A stretch of DNA of 64,000 nt from Clostridium_AD sp036569345 (GTDB taxonomy: Bacteria > Bacillota > Clostridia > Clostridiales > Clostridiaceae): assembly GCF_036569345.1 (NCBI RefSeq), contig NZ_DATCQT010000172.1, forward strand, positions 1 to 64,000. The letters are read 5' to 3'. The notes below the pieces were generated by a model. The model searched no databases. It was not told the origin of the DNA and worked only from the letters and a program-made list of their open reading frames with translations. Positions 17,231 through 25,638 of the stretch are shown piece by piece. The position numbers and the translations under genes were made by a program. Numbering within the stretch: the stretch's first letter is position 1; each line of letters opens with the position of its first letter.

Positions 17231-18629
17231 TATAGTCATCCCTATCAAAAATACTATTAGATATTTTACTAAGATCTTTTCTATATAATAAATCCTTAAA
17301 TTTAAAACTTTCTAATGTACCTAATGGAAATAAATATGGATATCCGCAACTTTCAAGTCCCGCCATATGTGAAATAAAAATAAAAAATGCAATGTAAAAT
17401 CCTGGGAGTCCTAGAACTGCAGAAAATATAATAATAATTATATTCCATATGGATAGTGCTCCGTAAAGCTTAGGCACTAAAAATGAAGCTATAGACGATA
17501 GTGCCACAATTACTATAGTACTTTGTGATGCTAAACCTGCTCCAACTGCAGCATCCCCTAAAACTAAGGCCCCAACAATACTCATTGCCTGACCTATTGA
17601 TTGAGGTAATCTTATTCCTGCCTCTCTAAGTAATTGAAAGAAAAAAGTCATTAATAATAACTCTAAAATAGTAGGAAGGGGTATGTCAGCTCTAGAATTT
17701 GCGAGTTTTAAAGTGATTGCCGTTGGGATAAGCGAAAAATGATAAGTAGAAAAGGCCAAATATAGCCCCGACAAAAGGCTAGCAATGCAGAAACTAACCA
17801 CTCTCATAATTCTTGAAATATTAGAAAAATACATATTTGAATAATAATCATCTGGTGTTTGAAAATTATCTATAAAAAAATATGGTGCAGTAATTACAAA
17901 AGGAGTTCCATCTACAATTATTGCTATTTTACCTTCTAACAACTTTGCTGCTGCAACATCTGGTTTTTCGGTACTTCCTATTGTGTCAAAAGCTGTGTGC
18001 TTATTTTTTAATTCCTCTTCAATATAATTCGTGTCTAATATAAACTCTAATTTTATATTAGTCACCTTTTTTCTTATATAATCAACAAGCTTCTTAGGTG
18101 CCACACCTTCTATGTAGCATATTATAGTTACTGTATTAGATTTATCGCCTAAAATTATGGTCTCGAATTTCAACCCTGGATTTTTTATTTTTCGTCTTAT
18201 TAGCGATACATTATCTACAAAAGCCTCCGTAAATCCTTCTCTCGGCCCTTTAATTACATTTTCTGTAGGGGGTACTGCCACAGACCGCCTCACATACCCT
18301 TTAGCCTCACAATAAAATGATTTATCAGTAAAAGAAAATATTAGAACCAAATCTCCAGATAATATATGGTATACAGCATCTTCATTACTATTAACATCTC
18401 CAATACTGTTAGCTGGTAGTACCTCTTTCTTTATATACTCTAAATCTATAGTTTCAATTTTATGCCTTATTAGAGGATTAAATATATACTCACTAATAAA
18501 TTTAGAATCACACAAATCATCAATAAATACACCGTATATTATTCCTACAGAACATTTTATCTCTCTGTACTTTACATCATAACTATTCTTTAATTTTTCT
18601 TTAATATAATCAATATTTATCTTTTCCAT
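17223..18629 (-). CDS. gerKA: Spore germination protein GerKA (GerA family)
   Basis: A 468-residue A subunit of a nutrient germinant receptor. The soluble N-terminal half carries VSLIRRKIKNPGLKFETIILG and CYIEGVAPKKLVDYI; the C-terminal half has about five membrane helices with the conserved GREAGIRLPQSIGQAMSIVGALVLG-like segment (here REAGIRLPQSIGQAM) and AVGAGLASQSTIVIVALSSI. Known function: sensing germinants with the B and C subunits. ATG at 18629 is used, preceded by GGGTG. First gene of the minus-strand operon with gerKC. Confidence 0.92.
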   Translation of the reverse strand: MEKINIDYIKEKLKNSYDVKYREIKCSVGIIYGVFIDDLCDSKFISEYIFNPLIRHKIETIDLEYIKKEVLPANSIGDVNSNEDAVYHILSGDLVLIFSFTDKSFYCEAKGYVRRSVAVPPTENVIKGPREGFTEAFVDNVSLIRRKIKNPGLKFETIILGDKSNTVTIICYIEGVAPKKLVDYIRKKVTNIKLEFILDTNYIEEELKNKHTAFDTIGSTEKPDVAAAKLLEGKIAIIVDGTPFVITAPYFFIDNFQTPDDYYSNMYFSNISRIMRVVSFCIASLLSGLYLAFSTYHFSLIPTAITLKLANSRADIPLPTILELLLMTFFFQLLREAGIRLPQSIGQAMSIVGALVLGDAAVGAGLASQSTIVIVALSSIASFLVPKLYGALSIWNIIIIIFSAVLGLPGFYIAFFIFISHMAGLESCGYPYLFPLGTLESFKFKDLLYRKDLSKISNSIFDRDDYNE

Positions 18630-18661
18630 TTTAATCACCCAATTTATTGTTTGTAATGTTC

Positions 18662-18706
18662 AAGTTTAATATTCTAGAATTTTTTAATATTTAAGTCTAA
18701 TATTCT
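18662..18706. repeat. Direct repeats in the gerK divergent region
   Basis: AAGTTTAATATTCT (18662-18675) and AAGTCTAATATTCT (18693-18706) are spaced 31 bp apart, about three helical turns, between gerKA and gerKB. A possible binding site for a regulator of both directions. Confidence 0.45.
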
Positions 18707-18789
18707 GAAATAGGGAAATACTACTAATAAGATACAAATTTTAATTATACTGTGTAAAATCAAAAACAGAAAGGGGGCACGAAGATAAA

Positions 18790-19881
18790 ATGGATAAGTT
18801 AAATACAAAACATTTGATGTTCATAATATGGGGAACCTCTATCGTAGCGATGAAAACTTACCCAAATGTATTCATTGTAAATGGAGGTAGAGATTCCTGG
18901 ATTGCTGTTATTATTGCCTCTATTTTCTTATTTATTTATTTCATTTATTTACTTTTCGTTTGTAAAAAGACTAATTGCTATGATATGGATAAAATATACC
19001 ATAAAGCTTTAGGTAAAACTACTGGAGACATTTTTTTAATTTTATTTATTATAACTTTGATTGTAAGCCTAATAGAAAGTTCCTCAGTAGAGGCAAATGC
19101 CATGCACTTAAATATACTTTCAGCTACTCCGCCTTGGTTTTTACTCTTGTTTATATTAATACCTGCCATATATATTACAAAAAAGGGTACGAGGGCAATA
19201 ATTATAGTTACTATTATTGGTATATCCCTTATTATGTTTGCAGGTATAAACCTAGCAATTCTTACAGCTAAATATAAAAAATATAGTTACTTACTTCCTA
19301 TAATGGCGAATGGAGTAAGCAAATCTTTTGTTTTATCTATAATAAAGGCACTAGGATGTTATGGTAGTATAGCTATTTGCATTCCATTTTTCTCTAAAGT
19401 ATATAATAAATCAAAAATTACAAAACATTGCATTATTGCAATATTGATTGTAATACAAATGGAGATTTTCGCAAGTATAGGTCTTTTAAGTACCTTCTCC
19501 ATAGCTAGAGTTTTGTCCCTTAATTATCCCAAGCTCATACAAACCCAGTTAGTAGATTATTTCAGCATTATAGAGGGAGGAGAGTTTTATGTAATGCTTC
19601 AAATGGTAGGTGGATGGTTTATAAAATATGTATTAGCGCTAAATGCTATACTACTATTATCTAAAAAACTTTCTTTCTTCAATAAATACTGGATATATAT
19701 GATTACTTTATTTGTATTCATAATTTCCTATTTCATTTCTGCTAAAGTATTAATATTATATAAATTTTTAAATATATACGTCTATTTTTCTGTAGTGAGT
19801 TTCATATTGATACCAACAATAATTTTTAGTGTATTCTATATTAAAACAAAAAATGCTTCTAAAGCATATCCTAAAAAATAG
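18790..19881 (+). CDS. gerKB: Spore germination permease GerKB (GerAB family)
   Basis: A 363-residue integral membrane protein of the amino-acid-permease-like endospore germination family, with about ten membrane helices along its length. It is the B subunit expected to bind the germinant. Start is ATG at 18790 behind AAAGGGGGC. It is divergent from gerKA-gerKC, the same split order known for gerK in several clostridia such as C. perfringens. A hairpin terminator follows. Confidence 0.9.
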   Translation: MDKLNTKHLMFIIWGTSIVAMKTYPNVFIVNGGRDSWIAVIIASIFLFIYFIYLLFVCKKTNCYDMDKIYHKALGKTTGDIFLILFIITLIVSLIESSSVEANAMHLNILSATPPWFLLLFILIPAIYITKKGTRAIIIVTIIGISLIMFAGINLAILTAKYKKYSYLLPIMANGVSKSFVLSIIKALGCYGSIAICIPFFSKVYNKSKITKHCIIAILIVIQMEIFASIGLLSTFSIARVLSLNYPKLIQTQLVDYFSIIEGGEFYVMLQMVGGWFIKYVLALNAILLLSKKLSFFNKYWIYMITLFVFIISYFISAKVLILYKFLNIYVYFSVVSFILIPTIIFSVFYIKTKNASKAYPKK

Positions 19882-19922
19882 AGTATCATACTGATTAATT
19901 GTTTTAAATATGATTAAAAAAA

Positions 19923-19962
19923 GAGCCATCTCGCAATAGAAATTTCTATTTTGAGACAGCCA
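19923..19962. terminator. Bidirectional terminator
   Basis: An imperfect stem AGCCATCTCGCAATAGAA / TTCTATTTTGAGACAGCC lies between convergent gerKB and the ECF S gene, with A and T runs on its two sides. Confidence 0.7.
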
Positions 19963-19969
19963 TTTTTTA

Positions 19970-20512
19970 CTAATTTATAAATCCATGTTTTTTATTATAT
20001 TTAACCAAAGTCATGGATAATGGCAATGCAAGGGCAATGCCAACAATAATTTGACCTATATTTGCAGGAATGTCTGCAAGCGCTAGTAGTGCATTGTTTG
20101 AAATTAGTTTGTATACTATAAAACCTGAAAGTAAATACCCCAAAACCATCCATGCACCCGCAACTACAAATGCTAATAGATTGTTCCACAAATTATCTCC
20201 TTTATACCCAGTTCTGTATGCTATCACAGCTGTAATATATGCCATTCCACCTTTTACAATCAGTGTAAACGGTGCCCAGTAGAACCAAGGTGTTGTTAAA
20301 TCAAATATAGTCATGCCAAGTGCAGCAGCTATAACGCCCTTTTTCTTTCCTAGTAATATGGCAGCTAGATATACCATACTATCTCCTACATGGAATACAG
20401 CGCTGTTTCCAACGGGTATTTTTATTAGATATGTTGCAATGTATATAATAGCGGACATAATTCCAATTTGTACTATGTCAATTGTTTTTATTGCTGATAC
20501 TCTATTTTCCAT
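19970..20512 (-). CDS. ECF transporter S component
   Basis: A 180-residue membrane protein with about six helices, typical of substrate-capture (S) subunits of energy-coupling factor transporters (PF07155-like, ECF-ribofla_trS group). Recognisable segments are IVQIGIMSAIIYIATYLIKI, FHVGDSMVYLAAILLGKKKG and GMTIFDLTTPWFYWAPFT. The vitamin it carries cannot be read off: no riboswitch of the FMN, TPP or cobalamin type is apparent upstream. The shared ATPase/T module (EcfAA'T) is not in this window, as normal for group II systems. Start ATG behind AGGGGGAG. Confidence 0.85.
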   Translation of the reverse strand: MENRVSAIKTIDIVQIGIMSAIIYIATYLIKIPVGNSAVFHVGDSMVYLAAILLGKKKGVIAAALGMTIFDLTTPWFYWAPFTLIVKGGMAYITAVIAYRTGYKGDNLWNNLLAFVVAGAWMVLGYLLSGFIVYKLISNNALLALADIPANIGQIIVGIALALPLSMTLVKYNKKHGFIN

Positions 20513-20772
20513 TTTCTCCCCCTACGCTTTTAATTTAAATACAATTTAATTTTCAATATTTTTAAGCTTTACTCTATTACTATTATATACAATAACTATA
20601 ATTTATCAAATGTATGCATACACTATTTTTAAATTTAATTTCATATTTCTTTTTGCATATACATTGCTTAAGTAATACATACTATATATGATATTTATAT
20701 AGTTTAATCATTAAACATAGATATAATTCAATTCAAACCATTTTAATGAATTAATCTGCTCAAGTAGATAAG

Positions 20773-20829
20773 CTACTCTAGTAGAAGAGCTCTACTCTAG
20801 TAGACGAGTCCTACTCTAGTAGAAGAATC
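20773..20829. repeat. Three 19-bp palindromic iterons
   Basis: Three head-to-tail units begin at 20773, 20792 and 20811, each starting CTACTCTAGTAG with palindromic arms CTACT / AGTAG, followed by AAGAGCT, ACGAGTC and AAGAATC. A partial unit precedes (CAAGTAG, 20761). They lie 60 bp before a small membrane-protein gene and 260 bp before the divergent ECF gene. They look like arrayed operators. The rest of 20513-20760 is AT-rich without visible genes. Confidence 0.8.
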
Positions 20830-20888
20830 TACCTTAATAAATTTTAGAATTTCATTAAATTGTTATTTTGATAAATGGAGGTTAAAAT

Positions 20889-21044
20889 ATGCCTTTTTTA
20901 CGTTGGTTAGGTGGATTTGTAGTGTTATTTTGGTTGATGGGAGTACTTTTTAGTAAAGGTGGAAGTTTAATTAATATTCTACTTGTAATTGCTACAATTG
21001 TATTTGTAATTGACGTATTATCTAACAAAAGAAAAACCATGTAA
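20889..21044 (+). CDS. Small membrane protein (lmo0937/DUF5670 family)
   Basis: A 51-residue protein too short for routine listing. It has two predicted membrane helices (FVVLFWLMGVLF and LINILLVIATIVFVIDVL) separated by KGG, and a basic tail SNKRKT. Length, the WLGG start and the GG-x-INILLVIA motif fit the lmo0937/DUF5670 family, often linked to envelope stress in Firmicutes. Start is ATG at 20889 behind ATGGAGG. It has its own terminator and an unusual iteron array upstream. Confidence 0.85.
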   Translation: MPFLRWLGGFVVLFWLMGVLFSKGGSLINILLVIATIVFVIDVLSNKRKTM

Positions 21045-21062
21045 TAAAAAATATTAAACGCA

Positions 21063-21096
21063 GAAAAATCTCTTGAAATTATTTCAAGAGATTTTT
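21063..21096. terminator. Bidirectional terminator
   Basis: GAAAAATCTCTTGAAAT pairs with ATTTCAAGAGATTTTTC between the small membrane-protein gene and prfC, which converge here. Confidence 0.8.
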
Positions 21097-21110
21097 CTTT
21101 TATTTTCATA

Positions 21111-22712
21111 TTAGTCGTTATTTTTACTTACATCTGATAAAATCAAGCCTTTATTATGCTCTAACGCCCAACTAATACCCCAATCATTTTGGAATAATAA
21201 TAGGTCTCTATCCTTAAAATCTTTAACTAATCTAGCATCACTAGTCAAGTTAAGTTTTTCTTTATCTAATTTACTATTTTCAATCCACCTTATATGATTA
21301 AACGCTAACCTTTCAATTTTAATATCTACACCATATTCATTTTTAAGTCTGAATTCTAGTACTTCAAACTGTAATACCCCTACAACTCCCACTATAATTT
21401 GTTCAATCCCTATATGAAGTTCCTTAAATACTTGGATTGCACCTTCTTGAGCTATTTGGGTTACTCCCTTAATAAATTGCTTTCTCTTCATAGTATCAAC
21501 AGTTCTCACTCTTGCAAAATGTTCTGGAGCAAAAGTTGGTATTCCCTCAAACTGAAATTTATTAGAAGAAGAACATATCGTATCTCCTATGCTAAATATA
21601 CCTGGATCAAATACTCCAATAATATCGCCCGCATAAGCCTTATCCACTATTTCCCTCTCTTGTGCTAAAAATTGTTGAGGTTGCGCTAATTTTATTTTAT
21701 TACCACCTTGCACATGATAAACATCCATGCCTTTTTCAAACTCACCAGAACAAATCCTCATAAAAGCAATTCTATCCCTGTGAGCTTTATTCATATTAGC
21801 CTGAATTTTAAATACGAAAGCAGAAAAGTCTTTACTAAAAACATCAATTTTTCCTATGCTTGAATTTCTTGGTAGTGGAGATGATGTTAACTTTAAAAAG
21901 TTATCTAAAAATGGTTCAACCCCAAAATTAGTTGAAGCGCTTCCAAAAAATACTGGTGTAAGCTCCCCATTAGCTACTTTTACTAGATCAAAATCATCTC
22001 CCGCTACATCTAAAAGCTCCATATCTTCCATAAGCTTTTTATATAGATCATCTCCAATAAGTTCAATTGCCTTTTCATCATTAACATTTATTTTTGTTTC
22101 TTTAGCTTCAATTTGGCCATGTTTACCATCATCAAAAACAATGATTTCCTTTGTACGTCTATCGTAAACACCTTTAAAATCTACGCCACAACCTATAGGC
22201 CAATTCATTGGATAAGATCTAATTCCAAACTCATTCTCGATTTCTTCCATAAGTTCAAAGATATCTCTAGTTTCTCTATCCATCTTGTTAATAAAGGTAA
22301 AGATAGGTATTTCTCTAATGCTACATACATGGAATAGTTTTCTTGTTTGTGCCTCTACTCCTTTTGCACCATCAATAATCATTACTGCACTATCTGCCGC
22401 CATAAGGGTTCTATAAGTATCTTCACTAAAATCTTGATGCCCTGGTGTATCAAGTATATTTATACAAAAATCATTATAATTAAATTGCATAACTGAAGAC
22501 GTAACGGAAATACCTCTTTGTTTTTCTATCTCCATCCAATCAGAAACCGCATGTTTAGTTGTTTTTCTAGCTTTAACTGAACCTGCAAGCCTAATTGCGC
22601 CTCCATATAATAATAACTTTTCTGTAAGCGTAGTTTTACCAGCATCAGGATGGGAAATTATAGCAAATGTTCTTCTCTTTTGAATCTCTTTTATGTAATC
22701 CGCCAAGATCAT
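21111..22712 (-). CDS. prfC: Peptide chain release factor 3
   Basis: A 533-residue translational GTPase that recycles RF1/RF2 from terminating ribosomes. The G1 loop is HPDAGKTT at 21-28; other marks are GISVTSSVMQF (switch region), DTPGHQDFSEDTYR (G3) and NKMDRETRD (G4). The unusual HPDAGKTTLTEK form of G1 separates RF3 from EF-G. ATG at 22712 is used because AAAAAGGAG lies 4-9 bases before it; upstream in-frame codons lack a site. Single gene. Confidence 0.97.
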   Translation of the reverse strand: MILADYIKEIQKRRTFAIISHPDAGKTTLTEKLLLYGGAIRLAGSVKARKTTKHAVSDWMEIEKQRGISVTSSVMQFNYNDFCINILDTPGHQDFSEDTYRTLMAADSAVMIIDGAKGVEAQTRKLFHVCSIREIPIFTFINKMDRETRDIFELMEEIENEFGIRSYPMNWPIGCGVDFKGVYDRRTKEIIVFDDGKHGQIEAKETKINVNDEKAIELIGDDLYKKLMEDMELLDVAGDDFDLVKVANGELTPVFFGSASTNFGVEPFLDNFLKLTSSPLPRNSSIGKIDVFSKDFSAFVFKIQANMNKAHRDRIAFMRICSGEFEKGMDVYHVQGGNKIKLAQPQQFLAQEREIVDKAYAGDIIGVFDPGIFSIGDTICSSSNKFQFEGIPTFAPEHFARVRTVDTMKRKQFIKGVTQIAQEGAIQVFKELHIGIEQIIVGVVGVLQFEVLEFRLKNEYGVDIKIERLAFNHIRWIENSKLDKEKLNLTSDARLVKDFKDRDLLLFQNDWGISWALEHNKGLILSDVSKNND

Positions 22713-22946
22713 CGCGCTCCTTTTTTCTTTTTTTGTTATGTACATTTATATATATTTAAGCAACCACTCTCAAAGCTTCTAGTGATTCTAAAATTTCACT
22801 TATCATTTCTCTACCTATCAATTTTAGCTTTTATCACCATATCTGTCAACTAAGGTTGTACTATAAGTTAATTCCTATACCCTTTATCCTTAAACAACCA
22901 TACATCACAAATATTATATATAATGAATAACCCTTACAACTTCTTA

Positions 22947-22982
22947 GGGCACATAACAACTATTAATAATTGTTATGTGCCC
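22947..22982. repeat. Short palindrome GGGCACATAACAA
   Basis: A 13-bp perfect stem (GGGCACATAACAA at 22947-22959, TTGTTATGTGCCC at 22970-22982) with a 10-base loop. A second copy lies at 37907-37933 inside the palindromic element C. The following bases (GAAGCACCCATAG) also resemble those after the other copy. The stretch 22983-23099 between it and element B holds no gene I can support; 22713-22946 is likewise empty. Confidence 0.75.
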
Positions 22983-23099
22983 TCAAGAAGCACCCATAGT
23001 TACCCGTCAACCAATGTGAATGCCATCGAATTCTATATTTTACCTTCAATTGGCCTTGCACTTGCACTACCCGTAGGGATCCATTAATAACAGTATGTA

Positions 23100-23335
23100 A
23101 TTTCCCCGGAGTGCTTTGCAATAAGAAGCGAAGAAACATTGAAATTCCATTTAGAAATTCTTCTTTTGCGTAAATAAAATTCTCGTGAGCTTCCACAGGA
23201 CGTGGAAGCTAGTGAACCCGAGACAGGACGTCGAGTGTGAACGGTAGAGAATTTTATTGGAGCAAAAGATTAGAATTTCTTAATGGAATTTTCTGTTTCA
23301 AGCTCGTTTGCAAATCACGCAGGGGAATCTTATAC
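23100..23335 (-). repeat. Long palindromic element, copy B
   Basis: A ~236 bp imperfect palindrome ending 2 bases from the trpS stop. Outer ends TTTCCCCGG...TTTGCAA and TTGCAAATCACGCAGGGG are inverted. Inner arms contain GAAACATTGAAATTCCATTT / AATGGAATTTTCTGTTTC, CTTCTTTTGC / GCAAAAGATTAG and TAAAATTCTC / GAGAATTTTA. The centre has a perfect hairpin, AGCTTCCAC (23188-23196) and GTGGAAGCT (23202-23210) around AGGAC. In trpS sense it reads like copy A in leuS sense. No coding content. Confidence 0.85.
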
Positions 23336-23336
23336 T

Positions 23337-24332
23337 TTACCTTGGTATAAATCCTATTTTCTTTTGCATTTTCCTTAACGTTTTATTAGCAACATAATTA
23401 GCTTTCTCCGAGCCTTTTTTATAAATTTCCTCTAAATAAGCTTTTTTCCCCGTGTATTCGTTAATCTTAATCTGTATAGGTTCAAGTTCTGCAACTATTG
23501 CCTCTGCTACATCTTTTTTAAATTGAGAATAACCTAATCCTTCATATTTTTCTTCTATTTCTTCTACAGACATATTGGTTATAGCCATTAGTATGGTCAT
23601 TAAATTCTTAACGCCTAATTGTTCATCATTATACTTAACAACTCCTAAGCTATCTGTAACTGCCCTATTCACTTTTTTTCTTATAACTTCAGGTGGGTCC
23701 ATTATTAAAATGAATCCATTTATATTTTCTCCTGATTTAGACATTTTCTTAGTTGGTTCTTGTAAGTCCATTACCTTAGCTCCTGATTTACCTATATATG
23801 GTTCAGGTATTACGAACGTATCACTATACGTTTTATTAAATCTTTCAGCTATATCTCTTGCAATTTCAAGATGTTGAGTTTGATCTTTTCCTACAGGCAC
23901 TAAATTAGTTTGATATAATAAAATATCTGCTGCCATTAGGACTGGATATGTCAATAATCCTGCTCCTACACTTTCACTATTTTTAGATTTCTCTTTAAAT
24001 TGGGTCATTCTGCTTAATTCCCCCATGTAAGTAGAACAAGTTAAAAGCCAAGCGGCTTCACTATGTGCGGACACATGTGATTGAATAAACATAGTATTTT
24101 TCTCAGGATCAATCCCTGAAGCTAAGTAAATAGCTAATACTTCTAAGGTTCTTTTTCTCAAATCCTTTGGTTCTTGCTTTACTGTTATGGCGTGTAAATC
24201 CACCACACAGAAATAACATTCATATTCTTCTTGTAATTTAACCCAGTTTTTTATAGCTCCTAAATAATTTCCCAATGTTAATTCACCCGAGGGTTGAATT
24301 CCACTAAATATTACTTTTTTATTATTTTCCAA
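23337..24332 (-). CDS. trpS: Tryptophanyl-tRNA synthetase
   Basis: Class I tryptophanyl-tRNA synthetase of 331 residues, normal length. The HIGH motif is TLGN at 19-22 (GIQPSGELTLGNYLGA), usual for TrpRS, and KMSKS is intact near residue 193. The GKDQTQHLEIARDIAERFN segment is also diagnostic. I prefer the TTG start at 24332: AGGAG sits 9 bases before it, while the in-frame ATG at 24341 overlaps that site. Governed by a Trp T-box leader. Followed directly by palindromic element B rather than a simple terminator. Confidence 0.97.
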   Translation of the reverse strand: MENNKKVIFSGIQPSGELTLGNYLGAIKNWVKLQEEYECYFCVVDLHAITVKQEPKDLRKRTLEVLAIYLASGIDPEKNTMFIQSHVSAHSEAAWLLTCSTYMGELSRMTQFKEKSKNSESVGAGLLTYPVLMAADILLYQTNLVPVGKDQTQHLEIARDIAERFNKTYSDTFVIPEPYIGKSGAKVMDLQEPTKKMSKSGENINGFILIMDPPEVIRKKVNRAVTDSLGVVKYNDEQLGVKNLMTILMAITNMSVEEIEEKYEGLGYSQFKKDVAEAIVAELEPIQIKINEYTGKKAYLEEIYKKGSEKANYVANKTLRKMQKKIGFIPR

Positions 24333-24360
24333 AATAATCATCTCCTAAAATATAAAAAAA

Positions 24361-24625
24361 GCCCTATGGATAAATCCATAGGGCGTATTTACACGGTACC
24401 ACCTAATACTTAGACGCTACAATAAAGCTTCTACTCAAACAGATACATTCATATCCTACCTTTGTAACGTAAGGCTTACGTCAAGGACTACTGCATTTCA
24501 TCCCGAATCTCAGAGACCCATTCAATTTAAACATAATTATCGTAATTCCACCTTAGGACATTAAAGTAAATACCCCACTACGACTCTCTGTGAATTTGTT
24601 TTCAAATTTACTTACTTCTCATCAA
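24361..24625 (-). promoter_or_regulatory. T-box leader RNA (tryptophan)
   Basis: The T-box sequence AGGTGGTACCGTGT reads on the minus strand at 24404-24391. The terminator GCCCTATGGA / TCCATAGGGC (24361-24384) is followed on that strand by a T run. AGAGAG of stem I lies near 24587. The specifier TGG (Trp) is in GAATGGGTCTCTGAG around 24512-24526. It couples trpS expression to uncharged tRNA-Trp. Confidence 0.92.
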
Positions 24626-24630
24626 AGACT

Positions 24631-24671
24631 AAAATATTTATAAGACATTTAAAATGTCTTATAAATATTTT
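24631..24671. repeat. Perfect palindrome between dfx and trpS leader
   Basis: AAAATATTTATAAGACATTT (24631-24650) is followed at once by its exact complement to 24670. It can serve as the dfx terminator on the minus strand, but it also overlaps the -10 region of the trpS promoter. Confidence 0.7.
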
Positions 24672-24695
24672 ATGCCTATTTAGTTAAATTGTCAA
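24667..24695 (-). promoter_or_regulatory. SigmaA promoter of trpS leader
   Basis: On the minus strand TTGACA (24695-24690), 17 bases, TAAAAT (24672-24667). The predicted start near 24660 lies inside the palindrome 24631-24671, so the transcript would begin with half of it. Confidence 0.7.
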
Positions 24696-24710
24696 CATAA
24701 AATTCAAATT

Positions 24711-25085
24711 TTATGCTTTCCAAAGACCATGTAAATTGCAATATTCTCTTACATATAACACTTCTTCTTCTATTTTAAATTCTGCTTCTGGTTTCTCGCC
24801 TACTTTTAAGAATTTTCTATACACTTTATTTGCTGTGTGTACTTCAATAAATTCAATATGATGTGCTTCAAGCATTGGGTGCTCAACTGCTCCAACCTTA
24901 ACTTTTATTCCACCTTCTATTTTCTCAACTACAGGAACATGTTTTTCAACTGCAGCGTCCTGGGTATTCTCTAATTTAAGTGTCATATTTTGTCCACAAC
25001 AGACTAAAGTCCCACCTGAATTATGAACAACCTCAACTATGTTACCACATATTTCGCATTTGTAGATCTGTCTTAATTCTGTCAT
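24711..25085 (-). CDS. dfx: Desulfoferrodoxin (superoxide reductase)
   Basis: A 124-residue two-iron protein that reduces superoxide to hydrogen peroxide in the cytoplasm of anaerobes. Centre I (rubredoxin-like) cysteines are C10, C13, C29, C30. Centre II ligands H49, H69, H75, C116 and H119 are all present in the standard spacing, so it should be a functional 2Fe-type enzyme. Start ATG behind GGAGG. Single gene; a palindrome follows its stop by 40 bases. No PerR-box-like site was clear to me upstream. Confidence 0.96.
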   Translation of the reverse strand: MTELRQIYKCEICGNIVEVVHNSGGTLVCCGQNMTLKLENTQDAAVEKHVPVVEKIEGGIKVKVGAVEHPMLEAHHIEFIEVHTANKVYRKFLKVGEKPEAEFKIEEEVLYVREYCNLHGLWKA

Positions 25086-25360
25086 TTATATTCCTCCTTT
25101 AAATTTAGAGCTCAATAAATACTTATTATTATCTTTTAATCTATAACAGTTATTTATTGATAGTAATTATATATATTCTACATCTTTTTAAAAATTCCTC
25201 TTTTTTAGACAAATTATTAATTACTTATATACTTTATGCTAATTCACTGCATCGTATGCAATCATAATTTTTTAACTAATATTACCTTCATTTTTTTTCT
25301 CTTCTGTGGAACACTAAATGTTATAAATATATATTATAATTTATAAAGGGAGGTAATAAT

Positions 25361-25570
25361 ATGTCTGAAGATCAAACTAAAGTATATGTGCCACACCAAA
25401 GGGATTTTTATGAATTAGACGACGAAACAGAAATACGCTCTTATTCCGAAACGGATTCGACTATACTTCCAAACCCTGTAACTGACCCTATAGTTTCTAT
25501 GAATATATCTAACGTTGAGTTTGACTATACTTATGACGGCGGACAAGAAATTCCGGATACAGATGATTAA
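25361..25570 (+). CDS. Small acidic protein, unknown
   Basis: A 69-residue strongly acidic protein (about 15 Asp/Glu against five Lys/Arg) with no membrane segment and no cysteine. I do not recognise the family. It is probably real: ATG lies 6 bases behind AAAGGGAGG, and a perfect terminator hairpin follows. Asp/Glu and Tyr residues run through the whole sequence, ending EIPDTDD. The upstream gap 25086-25360 is AT-rich with no further signal. Confidence 0.6.
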   Translation: MSEDQTKVYVPHQRDFYELDDETEIRSYSETDSTILPNPVTDPIVSMNISNVEFDYTYDGGQEIPDTDD

Positions 25571-25596
25571 TTGTGGTTTTAAATAAATTTTTACAA

Positions 25597-25638
25597 AAAA
25601 GATGGGATGACTTCTACTTAGAAGTCATCCCATCTTTT
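25597..25638. terminator. Bidirectional terminator
   Basis: AAGATGGGATGACTTCTA pairs with its complement around CTT between the convergent small acidic gene and the giant glycan gene; it overlaps the last bases of the latter. Confidence 0.85.

Noticed and set aside
20513..20760. Vitamin riboswitch for the ECF S gene
   Set aside because: I find none of the conserved FMN, TPP, cobalamin or preQ1 core sequences; the stretch is plain AT-rich DNA.
20773..20829. CRISPR array
   Set aside because: The repeats are contiguous 19-bp units without spacers and no cas genes are present.
22963..23196. 77-codon open frame on the minus strand
   Set aside because: It lies across the short palindrome and half of element B; sequence is repeat, not protein-like.
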